Shown here in pieces: positions 42,091 through 49,831 of a stretch of DNA of 55,789 bases. The stretch spans positions 1 to 55,789 of the forward strand of contig CAKZRQ010000046.1 of NCBI GenBank assembly GCA_937146645.1. Direction: 5' to 3'. Both the position numbers and the translations under genes were made by a program. Under the pieces are notes generated by a model. The model was not told the origin of the DNA. It did no database searches and worked only from the letters and a program-made list of their open reading frames with translations. Each line of letters starts with the position of its first letter. Position 1 is the stretch's first letter. Source of the DNA: an uncultured Cyclobacteriaceae bacterium. Lineage in GTDB: Bacteria > Bacteroidota > Bacteroidia > Cytophagales > Cyclobacteriaceae.

Positions 42091-43155
42091 ATGAATTATA
42101 AGATCGTTCGACTTAAAACCGGAGCTAGCTCCACGGATTCTTCGGTACTCATTATATATACAGGTGGCACCATAGGAATGGCCTATGATGAGGCAGGTGC
42201 TTTGCTACCCTTCAATTTCGGAAAGATACTGGAAAAGTTGCCCGTCATTTCTACCATGGATATGGCCATCACCGTGATTTCCTTCCCGGAGCCGATTGAT
42301 TCCTCAAATGTCACTACAGTTCAGTGGTCGGACATGGCCTATATCATCCAGGAGAATTACGATAGCTATGACGGCTTCGTGGTTTTGCATGGGACGGATA
42401 CTATGGCATACTCGGCCTCGATGCTGAGTTTTATGCTAGAGGGTCTGAATAAACCTGTGATTTTCACCGGTGCACAACTTCCGATTTCTGCCATGCGATC
42501 CGATGCCAGGGAAAATTTGATAACCTCTTTAGAGATCGCTGCTTCTAAAATCGATGATAGGCCAATAGTTCCGGAGGTTTGTGTATTCTTTAACCATGTA
42601 CTTTTACGCGGAAACCGTGCAAAGAAAGTTCAAAGTCTGCATTTCGATGCATTTGAATCTGAGAACTATCCTGTTTTAGCGGAATCGGGAATAGTGATCG
42701 ATTATAACACTGCTTATATCCGGCCTTTCGAAGAGGGGAAAAAGTTACAGACCAAGAATGTTCTTGATAATCATGTGATGATTCTAAAGCTTTTCCCGGG
42801 CATCACTGAAGATATCATGGATGCATGCTTCGCGATAGAAGGTTTGAGAGGCGTTGTCTTAGAAACCTACGGATCTGGGAATAGCCCGAGTGACGATTGG
42901 TTTATGAATTCGTTGAAGAATGGAATTGAGCGAGGCTTGATTATCCTGAATGTCTCCCAATGTAATGGTGGGCGAGTAATTCAAGGTCGATACGAAACCA
43001 GCAAGGAGCTTCTTAGTCTTGGGGTGATTAGTGGAACGGATATGACCACAGAGGCTGCTGTGACCAAGTTAATGTTCTTGCTAGGTCAGGAGAGCGACCC
43101 GGATAAAGTTAAAGCAAGATTGGATGTGCCCCTTGCAGGGGAAATGACAGCTTAG
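42091..43155 (+). CDS. ansA: L-asparaginase, type I (cytoplasmic)
   Basis: A 354-residue enzyme deamidating asparagine. The first catalytic Thr is in IYTGGTIGM (Thr24/Thr27) and the second site is HGTDTMAYSAS (His100 to Ser110; Thr102 and Asp103), with RSDARENL after it. There is no signal peptide, as expected for the low-affinity cytoplasmic type. It begins 12 bases after tatD and is followed by a stretch with the promoter of tRNA-Ser. Confidence 0.94.
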   Translation: MNYKIVRLKTGASSTDSSVLIIYTGGTIGMAYDEAGALLPFNFGKILEKLPVISTMDMAITVISFPEPIDSSNVTTVQWSDMAYIIQENYDSYDGFVVLHGTDTMAYSASMLSFMLEGLNKPVIFTGAQLPISAMRSDARENLITSLEIAASKIDDRPIVPEVCVFFNHVLLRGNRAKKVQSLHFDAFESENYPVLAESGIVIDYNTAYIRPFEEGKKLQTKNVLDNHVMILKLFPGITEDIMDACFAIEGLRGVVLETYGSGNSPSDDWFMNSLKNGIERGLIILNVSQCNGGRVIQGRYETSKELLSLGVISGTDMTTEAAVTKLMFLLGQESDPDKVKARLDVPLAGEMTA

Positions 43156-43181
43156 ATTTTAGGCTAATTTCTGAGTAATTC

Positions 43182-43212
43182 TTGGAAAGGGTGGTAGAAA
43201 TAATTTTCTTTG
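43182..43212 (+). promoter_or_regulatory. Putative promoter of tRNA-Ser
   Basis: TTG (43182-43184), 20 bases, TTTCTTTG (43205-43212), one mismatch from TAnnTTTG. The tRNA begins 34 bases later. Confidence 0.5.
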
Positions 43213-43246
43213 CATCCGATTTGAGGGAAGCTCAAATTATAAATAC

Positions 43247-43331
43247 AGAGAGGTGGCCGAGTGGTTTAAGGCGCACGCCTGGAAAGCGTGTTGGCGGCAA
43301 CGCCTCGAGGGTTCGAATCCCTTCCTCTCTG
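43247..43331 (+). tRNA. tRNA-Ser (anticodon GGA)
   Basis: An 85-base tRNA with acceptor AGAGAGG pairing to CCTCTCT, discriminator G, D-arm GGCCGAGTGGTT, and the long variable arm of the Ser type. The anticodon loop CTGGAAA between the GCACG/CGTGT arms gives GGA. The T-loop TTCGAAT is normal. CCA is not encoded. Confidence 0.95.
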
Positions 43332-43336
43332 CAAAC

Positions 43337-43364
43337 AAGCCTTTTCGCATAGCGGAAAGGCTTT
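43337..43364 (+). terminator. Terminator-like hairpin after tRNA-Ser
   Basis: AAGCCTTTTCGC (43337-43348), three-base loop, then GCGGAAAGGCTT (43352-43363) and TTT. There is one G-T wobble in a 12-pair stem. Confidence 0.7.
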
Positions 43365-43458
43365 TGCGTTTAAGCCGCCAAGCTTGCTTGAGCGGATTTA
43401 GGGCATAAAGACTTATGCGAACAAAGTGAGCAGGCTTGTTTGCGCTACTTTTCCATTT

Positions 43459-43730
43459 GGGATCGACGAAGTCAATCCCTCTCGAACCAAAAGAAGTTTG
43501 GGTGAGGGGATAAGACTACAAACAGTCGAACGAAGTGAGAAAGGTTTGCTTTGTTCTGGATAACTCTATGGGATCGACGGAGTCAATCCCTCTCGAACCA
43601 AACAAAGTTTGGGTGAGGGGATAAGACAACAAACAGACGAACGAAGTGAGAAAGGTTTGCTTTGTTCTAGATAACTCTGTGGGATCGACGGAGTCAATCC
43701 TAGCGAACCAAACGAAGTTTGGGTAAGAGT
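43459..43730 (+). repeat. Tandem 111-bp structured repeats between tRNA-Ser and the lipoprotein gene
   Basis: Two full units (43459-43569 and 43570-43680), about 94% identical with seven differences, and a third partial unit (43681-43730) that stops at the lipoprotein stop codon. Each unit can form hairpins: GGGATCGAC-GAA-GTCAATCCC, CGAACCAAA paired with TTTGGGTGAG, and AACAAAC with GTTTG. A degenerate unit with its own hairpins (GCATAA-AGAC-TTATGC, GCGAACAA/TTGTTTGC) fills 43365-43458. No ORF is credible in this 400-base stretch. Whether it is transcribed as RNA is unknown. Confidence 0.8.
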
Positions 43731-44264
43731 TTAAAGTCCCTCAACCTCGAAATCAGGATTTTTCTTCATGAAATCCATTACCTCTTCGTAGTTATTAAGG
43801 TTTCCGTTGAATGCACTTGCATTTAAAGCGGGAATAATAGCAATCCTAAAAGTCTGATCATCAGTAAATGACGATGAAAGGTCATCCAGATTCGTATTAC
43901 CATCTAGGAATAGGAATATTTCACTTATGGTATGTTCATAATTGTATACTACTTGTCGTCCATTACCTACAAAAAAGCTTTGTGGGAGGGGAGTCCAAAT
44001 GTCTTCTCCATTGGTTACGCCGTTGAACAAGAAAGCCATCACAATATCAGTAGGGAAAACCTGAATAGTGTTCGGATACTTGATTACGTTAGTATATCCA
44101 TTTTGCGGTGTGAAATCTACCGTGACTTCGAAAATGCTTCCTAATATTCCATCGGCACCATCAGCTCCTGGAGGACCTTGAGGGCCCGGAGGTCCTTCTG
44201 TTCCAGTAGTAAGGTCACAGCTAGACACCGCGATAATAAATATGAGAACTAAAAATTTTTTCAT
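43731..44264 (-). CDS. Lipoprotein with a short collagen-like segment
   Basis: A 177-residue exported lipoprotein. The signal MKKFLVLIFIIAVSSC ends with a lipobox (Cys16). Residues ~24-38 are GPPGPQGPPGADGADG, a short collagen-type Gly-Xaa-Yaa repeat of about five triplets. The rest (about 40-177) is an all-beta-looking domain, VTVDFTPQNGYTNVIKYP onward, of unknown type. Similar lipoproteins with a few collagen triplets are common in Bacteroidota, but their role is unclear. The stop codon directly abuts the tandem repeats. The gene is convergent with tRNA-Ser. Confidence 0.75.
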   Translation of the reverse strand: MKKFLVLIFIIAVSSCDLTTGTEGPPGPQGPPGADGADGILGSIFEVTVDFTPQNGYTNVIKYPNTIQVFPTDIVMAFLFNGVTNGEDIWTPLPQSFFVGNGRQVVYNYEHTISEIFLFLDGNTNLDDLSSSFTDDQTFRIAIIPALNASAFNGNLNNYEEVMDFMKKNPDFEVEGL

Positions 44265-44641
44265 CGTTTAAAGAATTTGTTTTTAAAAGTATTTCGGTAA
44301 GAATTAACTGTCTTTTAAGTTACCGATTTTCTTCGACTTTTAGCCTAGATTTGTCCATTCTAGACAATCTTGGATGTTTGTCCTTCTCAGGAATACCAAA
44401 ATTGTGATAGTTTGATTTTTCGATTTGATTCCGGTTTTATTCAGAACCGAGTTCAAATGATTGTTCTTATAAAAACCCCATTTGTGTAAAAACTCACACT
44501 ATCTGAATTTAAAAGGCTCATTTTTAAGAAAAAGTTAAAGTCGGTGGTTGCTTTTTGCATTTAAAAAATGATAACTTTAACGCTCGATTTTATTATAGAA
44601 ACCATTTAACCTTTATTTAAAGTCTTAATTAATTTCACATT
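44265..44641. other. 377-bp intergenic region before exbB
   Basis: AT-rich sequence between the divergent lipoprotein and exbB genes. A small inverted repeat, CTAGA...TCTAG, lies around 44345-44364. No ORF or RNA gene is visible. The best promoter candidate for exbB is at 44548-44579. Confidence 0.6.
44548..44579 (+). promoter_or_regulatory. Possible promoter of the exb operon
   Basis: TTG (44548-44550), 21 bases, TAACTTTA (44572-44579), one mismatch from TAnnTTTG. The exbB ATG is 62 bases downstream. Confidence 0.4.
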
Positions 44642-45460
44642 ATGAGAAAGTTATTCGCTTTGTTCATGCTTGCAGGAATCTTGTTTGTACCTGCTTTCGC
44701 TAACGCACAAGAAGAAGAGGCAGCTGAGGCTGACACAACAGCCATGGAAGAGGCTGCGGCGCCTGTAGAAGAGCCAGTACAATCACCCACAATTGTAGAC
44801 GATGAGATCGTTGCAGAGGAGCAAAGCTTCCACCAGGTGGTAAAAGAGAAGTTCATCGAAGGTGATCCAGTTTACATGACTCCTGTATTGATCTGTTTGA
44901 TCTTGGGTCTTGCTGTGGCACTTGAGAGAATTATCACTCTTAACCTATCCACAACCAACACTAAGAAGCTTCTTCTGAAAGTAGAAGATGCATTGGCTTC
45001 TGGTGGTGTAGAAGCTGCTAAAGACGTAACTAAAGGTACTAAAGGACCTGTTGCTTCTATCTTTACACAAGGTCTTATGAGATATTCTGAAGGTATCGAA
45101 ATGGTAGAGAAGTCTATTATTGCTTACGGTTCTGTAGAAATGGGCCGATTGGAGAAAGGTCTTGTTTGGATCTCTCTTTTCATCTCTCTAGCTCCGATGC
45201 TTGGATTCATGGGAACGGTAATTGGTATGATTGGTGCATTTGACTCTATTGAGGCAGCTGGTGATATTTCTCCATCTCTTGTAGCAGGTGGTATTAAAAT
45301 CGCCCTTTTGACGACAGTTGCTGGTTTGATCGTTGCGATTATCCTTCAGTTGTTCTACAACTATTGTGTAGCAAAAATCGATTCTTTGGTTAATGATATG
45401 GAAGATGCTTCTATCTCTTTGGTAGACATCCTAGTGAAGCACAAGTTGACTGGAAAGTAA
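44642..45460 (+). CDS. exbB: MotA/TolQ/ExbB proton channel family protein
   Basis: A 272-residue inner-membrane channel protein for the TonB/ExbB/ExbD or Tol-like energising complex. Unusually, it begins with a signal-like helix MRKLFALFMLAGILFVPAFA and an Ala/Glu-rich linker (about 24-62), then the first true helix (VLICLILGLAVALERIITL near 80-97). The MotA_ExbB domain follows with two long helices (LVWISLFISLAPMLGFMGTV then IGMIGAFDSIE, and GGIKIALLTTVAGLIVAIIL). It starts a four-gene operon with a 109-residue membrane protein and two ExbD genes. TonB itself is not in this cluster. Confidence 0.9.
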   Translation: MRKLFALFMLAGILFVPAFANAQEEEAAEADTTAMEEAAAPVEEPVQSPTIVDDEIVAEEQSFHQVVKEKFIEGDPVYMTPVLICLILGLAVALERIITLNLSTTNTKKLLLKVEDALASGGVEAAKDVTKGTKGPVASIFTQGLMRYSEGIEMVEKSIIAYGSVEMGRLEKGLVWISLFISLAPMLGFMGTVIGMIGAFDSIEAAGDISPSLVAGGIKIALLTTVAGLIVAIILQLFYNYCVAKIDSLVNDMEDASISLVDILVKHKLTGK

Positions 45461-45511
45461 TCCAGATCCGATTTTAGTTTCATTTAATTATTAACCCCAA
45501 AGAAATTTATT

Positions 45512-45841
45512 ATGGATACTTATGACATCTTCTTATACGTCGCTTATGGCCTCATTATAGTAGGCGCGGCTGTGGGTATCTTGATGCCATTAATCAAGTC
45601 TTTGGATAATCCAAAGAGCTTGCTTAAAACTGGCGTAGGTATCATTGGAATTGGCGTGTTGTTCTTTATCGCTTATTCCATGGCTAGCAGCGAAGTGCTT
45701 CCTAAGTTTGAAGCAGACCCATTTAACCTGACTCCAGGAATGGCTCAGGCAGTGGGAGGCGTATTAATCACTACTTACTGTTTGGCTATTCTTGCCCTGG
45801 TAGGTATTGTAGTTACTGAATTAAACAAAGCGATTAGATAA
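45512..45841 (+). CDS. Small three-helix membrane protein in the exb operon
   Basis: A 109-residue integral membrane protein with helices near residues 6-28, 41-62 and 80-106. No motif is recognised and there are no charged residues in the helices. It lies 51 bases after exbB and one base before exbD, and the tight spacing points to co-translation. It may be a third membrane component of the Exb complex in Bacteroidota, an inference from position. Confidence 0.8.
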   Translation: MDTYDIFLYVAYGLIIVGAAVGILMPLIKSLDNPKSLLKTGVGIIGIGVLFFIAYSMASSEVLPKFEADPFNLTPGMAQAVGGVLITTYCLAILALVGIVVTELNKAIR

Positions 45842-45842
45842 T

Positions 45843-46475
45843 ATGGCTAGAAAGAAAAATAGAATGAGCCAGGAGGTCAACGCAGGGTCGATGGCAGACA
45901 TTGCATTCCTGCTCCTGATCTTCTTTCTCGTCACTACAACCATCGCATCGGATAAGGGTATTTTGAATATCCTTCCTCCGAAAATTGATCCTAACCAACC
46001 ACCACCAGAGATTGACAAGAATGAGAGAAATATCTTTACCATTCTTATCAACGCTAATGATGATCTTCTTGTAGAAGGTGATTACCGTGAGACCTCTGAT
46101 GGACTGGATCAGGAAGTTAAAGAGTTTGTTTTAAACTTTGCGATTCCTGATGAGGAGACGCTTCCACTTTATAATGGACTACCTGCTTCCTTGAAAGCAG
46201 TTTCCAGAAAGGATCCAGAATCTTCTGATAATCCTAAAGAGGCAGTAGTTTCTATCAAAACTAATCGAGGTACTAGCTATGAGAAGTACCTAGAAGTTTT
46301 TGATATGGTGAAGAAGGGCTACTTTGATATTTACGCTGAAAGAGTAGGACTAGATACTGATGAGTATAGAGCGCTTACTGGAAAAGATGACGCGGAAAAA
46401 GCTCTTCAAGATCGAGGAAAAGAAGGAATCCCTATGGCGATTTCAATTGCAGAACCAGATAAAATAGGAAGTTGA
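45843..46475 (+). CDS. exbD: ExbD/TolR family protein, long form
   Basis: A 210-residue biopolymer transport protein with one N-terminal helix (about 20-41). It includes the key Asp of the helix start in MADIAFLLLIFFLVTT (Asp19), which carries protons in ExbD/TolR. The periplasmic part is longer than in E. coli ExbD (~140 residues), with an insertion of about 60-70 residues between strands (DGLDQEVKEFVLNFAIPDEE to AVVSIKTNRGTSYEKYL). It is one base from the upstream gene and one base from the second exbD. Confidence 0.9.
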   Translation: MARKKNRMSQEVNAGSMADIAFLLLIFFLVTTTIASDKGILNILPPKIDPNQPPPEIDKNERNIFTILINANDDLLVEGDYRETSDGLDQEVKEFVLNFAIPDEETLPLYNGLPASLKAVSRKDPESSDNPKEAVVSIKTNRGTSYEKYLEVFDMVKKGYFDIYAERVGLDTDEYRALTGKDDAEKALQDRGKEGIPMAISIAEPDKIGS

Positions 46476-46476
46476 T

Positions 46477-46941
46477 ATGGCAAAGTTTGGAAAGAAAAAC
46501 AAAGTATCGGAAAATATTCCGACCTCCGCACTGCCTGATATTATCTTCATGCTTCTATTCTTCTTTATGGTAACTACCGTATTGAGAGATCAGGAGATTT
46601 TGGTAGAGCAAAAGCTTCCTCAAGCTACTCAGCTACAGAAGCTTCAGAAAAAGTCTTTAATCTCCTATGTATTCATTGGTAAGCCAAAGAATACTGCGCT
46701 TTACGGTACAGAGCCAAGAGTTCAGGCGAATGATGCCTTATTGAACACTGATGACATTGTGCAGTGGGTAAACAGAGAGCGGGATGCTTTAGCAGAAGCT
46801 GATAGAGGTTTGATAACTATTTCTATGAAGGCGGACCGAGACGTAAAAATGGGTCCAATTTCTGATGTTCAAACTGAACTGAGAGAAGCTGATGCCAGAC
46901 GAGTGCTTTATGCGTCTGTAGGTAAGCTGATTCAAAACTAA
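46477..46941 (+). CDS. exbD: ExbD/TolR family protein, short form
   Basis: A 154-residue protein with an N-terminal helix beginning at ALPDIIFMLLFFFMVTT, where Asp20 corresponds to the proton-carrying residue. The periplasmic region (about 45-154) has the usual ExbD strands (LISYVFIGKPKN, LITISMKADRDVKM, DARRVLYASVGKL). Two exbD genes in tandem with different lengths may form a heterodimer in the complex. A strong terminator follows. Confidence 0.9.
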   Translation: MAKFGKKNKVSENIPTSALPDIIFMLLFFFMVTTVLRDQEILVEQKLPQATQLQKLQKKSLISYVFIGKPKNTALYGTEPRVQANDALLNTDDIVQWVNRERDALAEADRGLITISMKADRDVKMGPISDVQTELREADARRVLYASVGKLIQN

Positions 46942-46962
46942 AAGAAACATTTCTGTATATTG

Positions 46963-46995
46963 AAAGCTATTCCGATTATCGGAATAGCTTTTTTT
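46963..46995 (+). terminator. Rho-independent terminator of the exb operon
   Basis: A perfect 13-pair stem AAAGCTATTCCGA / TCGGAATAGCTTT with a three-base loop followed by further T. It lies seven bases before the MFS start codon. Confidence 0.92.
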
Positions 46996-47001
46996 GTGAC
47001 C

Positions 47002-48324
47002 ATGTTTAAAACCACCAAAGACAAGAAGCGTGTCCAAAACGGATGGGCCATGTATGATTGGGCCAATTCCGTTTATTCGCTCGTCATCACTTCCACAATT
47101 TTTCCGGTTTATTATAACAGTGTCACCAGCACAGAAAATGGTGGAGACGTTGTTTCTTTCTTCGGGTTTGAAATTGTCAATACAGTACTCTACTCATATT
47201 CAATTTCTTTCTCTTTTCTGCTAATAGCTCTGCTATCTCCTTTGCTTTCTGGAATTGCCGACTCTAGCGGTAAGAAGCTCACTTTTATGAAGTTCTTCTG
47301 CTATTTGGGTTCATTCTGTTGTATAGGACTTTTCTTTTTTGATGGATCCAATCTTGAATGGGGAATTTTCTGCAGTGTGATGGCCTCAGTGGGTTATGCA
47401 GGAAGTATTGTTTTTTATAATGCATTTCTTCCTTTGATTTCTTCGGAGGATGAATATGACATGTTAAGTGCTAAAGGATTTTCTTTGGGATATATAGGGT
47501 CTGTTATTTTGTTGGTTTTCAACCTGCTTATGATTCAGAAACCTGAATGGTTTATGATAGCTGATGATGGAATTGCTGCGCGGTTGTCATTTTTAATTAC
47601 AGGTCTATGGTGGGCAGGTTTTGCTCAGTTCACATTAAGAGTTCTTCCTGATAATCCATACAGGAAGAAGATAACTACTGGACTTTTGGCCAAGGGCTAT
47701 CAAGAAATTCGAAAGGTATTTGGTGAGGTAAGACAGATGAATGTCATGAATAAATTCCTTTTAGCCTTCTTTTTCTATTCTATGGGAGTGCAAACAGTTA
47801 TGTATCTGGCTGCATCTTTTGGAGACAAAGAGTTGGGATTGCCTGGAGACCAATTGATTTTAACGATTCTGATCATTCAGATTGTTGCCATAGGTGGTAG
47901 CTACCTTTTTGCATTTCTATCAAAGAAATTCGGGAACAAGCTAAGCTTGATGATCATGGTATTTGTATGGATAGGGATCTGTATTGCGGCGTATTTCGTT
48001 TATTCTTTGTATGAGTTCTACTCACTAGCTTTCGTAGTAGGCTTAGTCATGGGTGGAATCCAGTCTATCTCCAGGTCAACATTTTCTAAGCTTATCCCAG
48101 AAACTACTACTGATCATGCATCCTACTTCAGTTTCTATGACGTTACCGAGAAAATTGCAATAGTCCTCGGTACATTTTCTTATGGATTCATTGAACAGAT
48201 TACGGGTAGTATGAGAAATAGCTCCTTGACTCTTGGAATATTTTTTATTGTAGGACTTGGGTTCTTGACTTTGGTGAGCATTCCTAAATCCGAACTTTCA
48301 GAAAAGAAAGCAAGCGTATCATGA
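47002..48324 (+). CDS. MFS transporter, UMF1/Atg22-like
   Basis: A 440-residue inner-membrane transporter of the UMF1 (Atg22-like) family with about 12 helices. The N-terminal KKRVQNGWAMYDWANSVYSL is diagnostic, and IFPVYYNSV and FYNAFLPLI follow as expected. ATG 47002 was taken as start. A TTG at 46960 would lie on the exb terminator and add a stretch without homology. The substrate is unknown; fungal relatives release amino acids from the vacuole. The stop overlaps the NAD(P)HX repair gene (ATGA). Confidence 0.85.
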   Translation: MFKTTKDKKRVQNGWAMYDWANSVYSLVITSTIFPVYYNSVTSTENGGDVVSFFGFEIVNTVLYSYSISFSFLLIALLSPLLSGIADSSGKKLTFMKFFCYLGSFCCIGLFFFDGSNLEWGIFCSVMASVGYAGSIVFYNAFLPLISSEDEYDMLSAKGFSLGYIGSVILLVFNLLMIQKPEWFMIADDGIAARLSFLITGLWWAGFAQFTLRVLPDNPYRKKITTGLLAKGYQEIRKVFGEVRQMNVMNKFLLAFFFYSMGVQTVMYLAASFGDKELGLPGDQLILTILIIQIVAIGGSYLFAFLSKKFGNKLSLMIMVFVWIGICIAAYFVYSLYEFYSLAFVVGLVMGGIQSISRSTFSKLIPETTTDHASYFSFYDVTEKIAIVLGTFSYGFIEQITGSMRNSSLTLGIFFIVGLGFLTLVSIPKSELSEKKASVS

Positions 48325-49784
48325 TCAAAATTCTTTCAGGCGGTGAGATTTCAGCTCTCGATAAGAGGCATCTTGAGATTTCAGGCCAGGAAGGCATTGA
48401 ATTAATGGAGCAAGCGGCAGAGGCTTTTTGCGAATGGTTTCTGGCAAAATTTGATAGATCAAATACTATAAATATTTGGTGTGGGCCTGGAAATAATGGA
48501 GGTGATGGTTTTGCCGTAGGAAGAATCCTTCATGAGAGAGGGTATTCAATTTCAGTCGTAGAATGTTTTGATGAAACTGATAAGCTTTCTCATGATTGTC
48601 ATGAAAACAGGGAAAGGGTCAGAGCAACCTTACCATTTTTTCATTGGACGGATCAGAAGCCCGAGTCTTCAATTGTAATTGATGCGTATTTGGGTGTTGG
48701 GCTAAAAGGCGATTTACGAGAAGGCGCCATTCAAAAGATCAAAGCGATTAATTTATGTGAGGGGTACAAAATAAGTATTGACATTCCAAGTGGGTTGAAG
48801 GCGGAGGGACTCTCAGATTCTGTGGTCGTTATTGCTGATTTTACTATTTCATTTGCTCAACCAAAACTTTCACTCCTTCTTCCTGAAAACGAGTTTTGTA
48901 TGGGTAATTTGGCTGTCTTGGATATTGGTATTGACCAACGGGTTTATACTGATTTTGAATCTGATTTCTATTTTCTTCAGAGGAGTGATGTAAAACCGAT
49001 GCACAAAACCTTTGGTAGGTTTAGCCATAAAGGCGATTTCGGGAAAGTGATGTTGGTTGGTGGTGGCTCTGGTAAGATGGGAGCGATTCTACTTTCTGGT
49101 GCAAGCGCATTGAGGAGCGGATCTGGATTGGTCTTTCTGAATGTGAACTCAGGCGAAAATATTATTGCCCAGTTGGGACTGCGAGAAGCCATGACATTAA
49201 CGGATAAGTTTCCAAGTCTTGATGGATTGGATGCAATCGGAATTGGTCCAGGGTGGGGAATCCTTAACCGTGATGAGCAATTGGAATACTTTCTTAAAAA
49301 GTCAGTTTGTCCACTGGTTTTAGATGCGGATGCACTAAATGTCATCGGTGAAAATCAAGAATTGTGGGATTCGATACCGTCAAATACCATAATTACGCCT
49401 CACGTTAAAGAATTTGACCGACTTGCAGGTGAATCGGCTGACCAGCTTGAAAGGTGGAAAAAGGCCAAGGAACTTGCCATCAAGTATTCGATCATTATCG
49501 TGCTTAAGGGAGCCAATTCGTTAATTTCTTTTCCTGATGGAAGACAAGTATTCAACTCATCAGGGTCCCAGTATATGGCGACTGGTGGATCGGGTGATGT
49601 TCTAACTGGGGTACTCACCTCTTTTTTGGGACAAGGCTACTCGCCTGAGAAGGCTGCTTTATGTGGTGTTTTTCATCATGGCTTAGCCGGCGAGTTAGCG
49701 GGGAAGGAATACGGTAGAGGCACTATTGCAAGGGATATTATAGCAGCTATTCCCAAGACTTTTTCCGAACTTGGTATTTTATAG
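48321..49784 (+). CDS. nnr: Bifunctional NAD(P)H-hydrate epimerase / ADP-dependent dehydratase
   Basis: A 487-residue repair enzyme for hydrated NADH and NADPH. The N-terminal YjeF epimerase domain (about 1-215) has WCGPGNNGGDGFAVGRIL (53-70). The C-terminal ribokinase-like dehydratase domain (about 220-487) has VMLVGGGSGKMGA, GIGPGWG, VLDADALN, TPHVKEF and ATGGSGDVLTG. Both domains are complete. It starts in an ATGA overlap with the MFS gene and so shares its operon. Confidence 0.93.
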   Translation: MIKILSGGEISALDKRHLEISGQEGIELMEQAAEAFCEWFLAKFDRSNTINIWCGPGNNGGDGFAVGRILHERGYSISVVECFDETDKLSHDCHENRERVRATLPFFHWTDQKPESSIVIDAYLGVGLKGDLREGAIQKIKAINLCEGYKISIDIPSGLKAEGLSDSVVVIADFTISFAQPKLSLLLPENEFCMGNLAVLDIGIDQRVYTDFESDFYFLQRSDVKPMHKTFGRFSHKGDFGKVMLVGGGSGKMGAILLSGASALRSGSGLVFLNVNSGENIIAQLGLREAMTLTDKFPSLDGLDAIGIGPGWGILNRDEQLEYFLKKSVCPLVLDADALNVIGENQELWDSIPSNTIITPHVKEFDRLAGESADQLERWKKAKELAIKYSIIIVLKGANSLISFPDGRQVFNSSGSQYMATGGSGDVLTGVLTSFLGQGYSPEKAALCGVFHHGLAGELAGKEYGRGTIARDIIAAIPKTFSELGIL

Positions 49785-49831
49785 AGCTCAGAACTCTAAA
49801 ACCCTTAACATTTGATCAATTTTTTCTAGCC

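Noticed and set aside
43459..43730. CRISPR array
   Set aside because: The repeats are contiguous 111-bp units without spacers and no cas genes are nearby.
46960..47001. Longer MFS start at TTG 46960
   Set aside because: It lies on the exb terminator hairpin and the added residues are not family-like.
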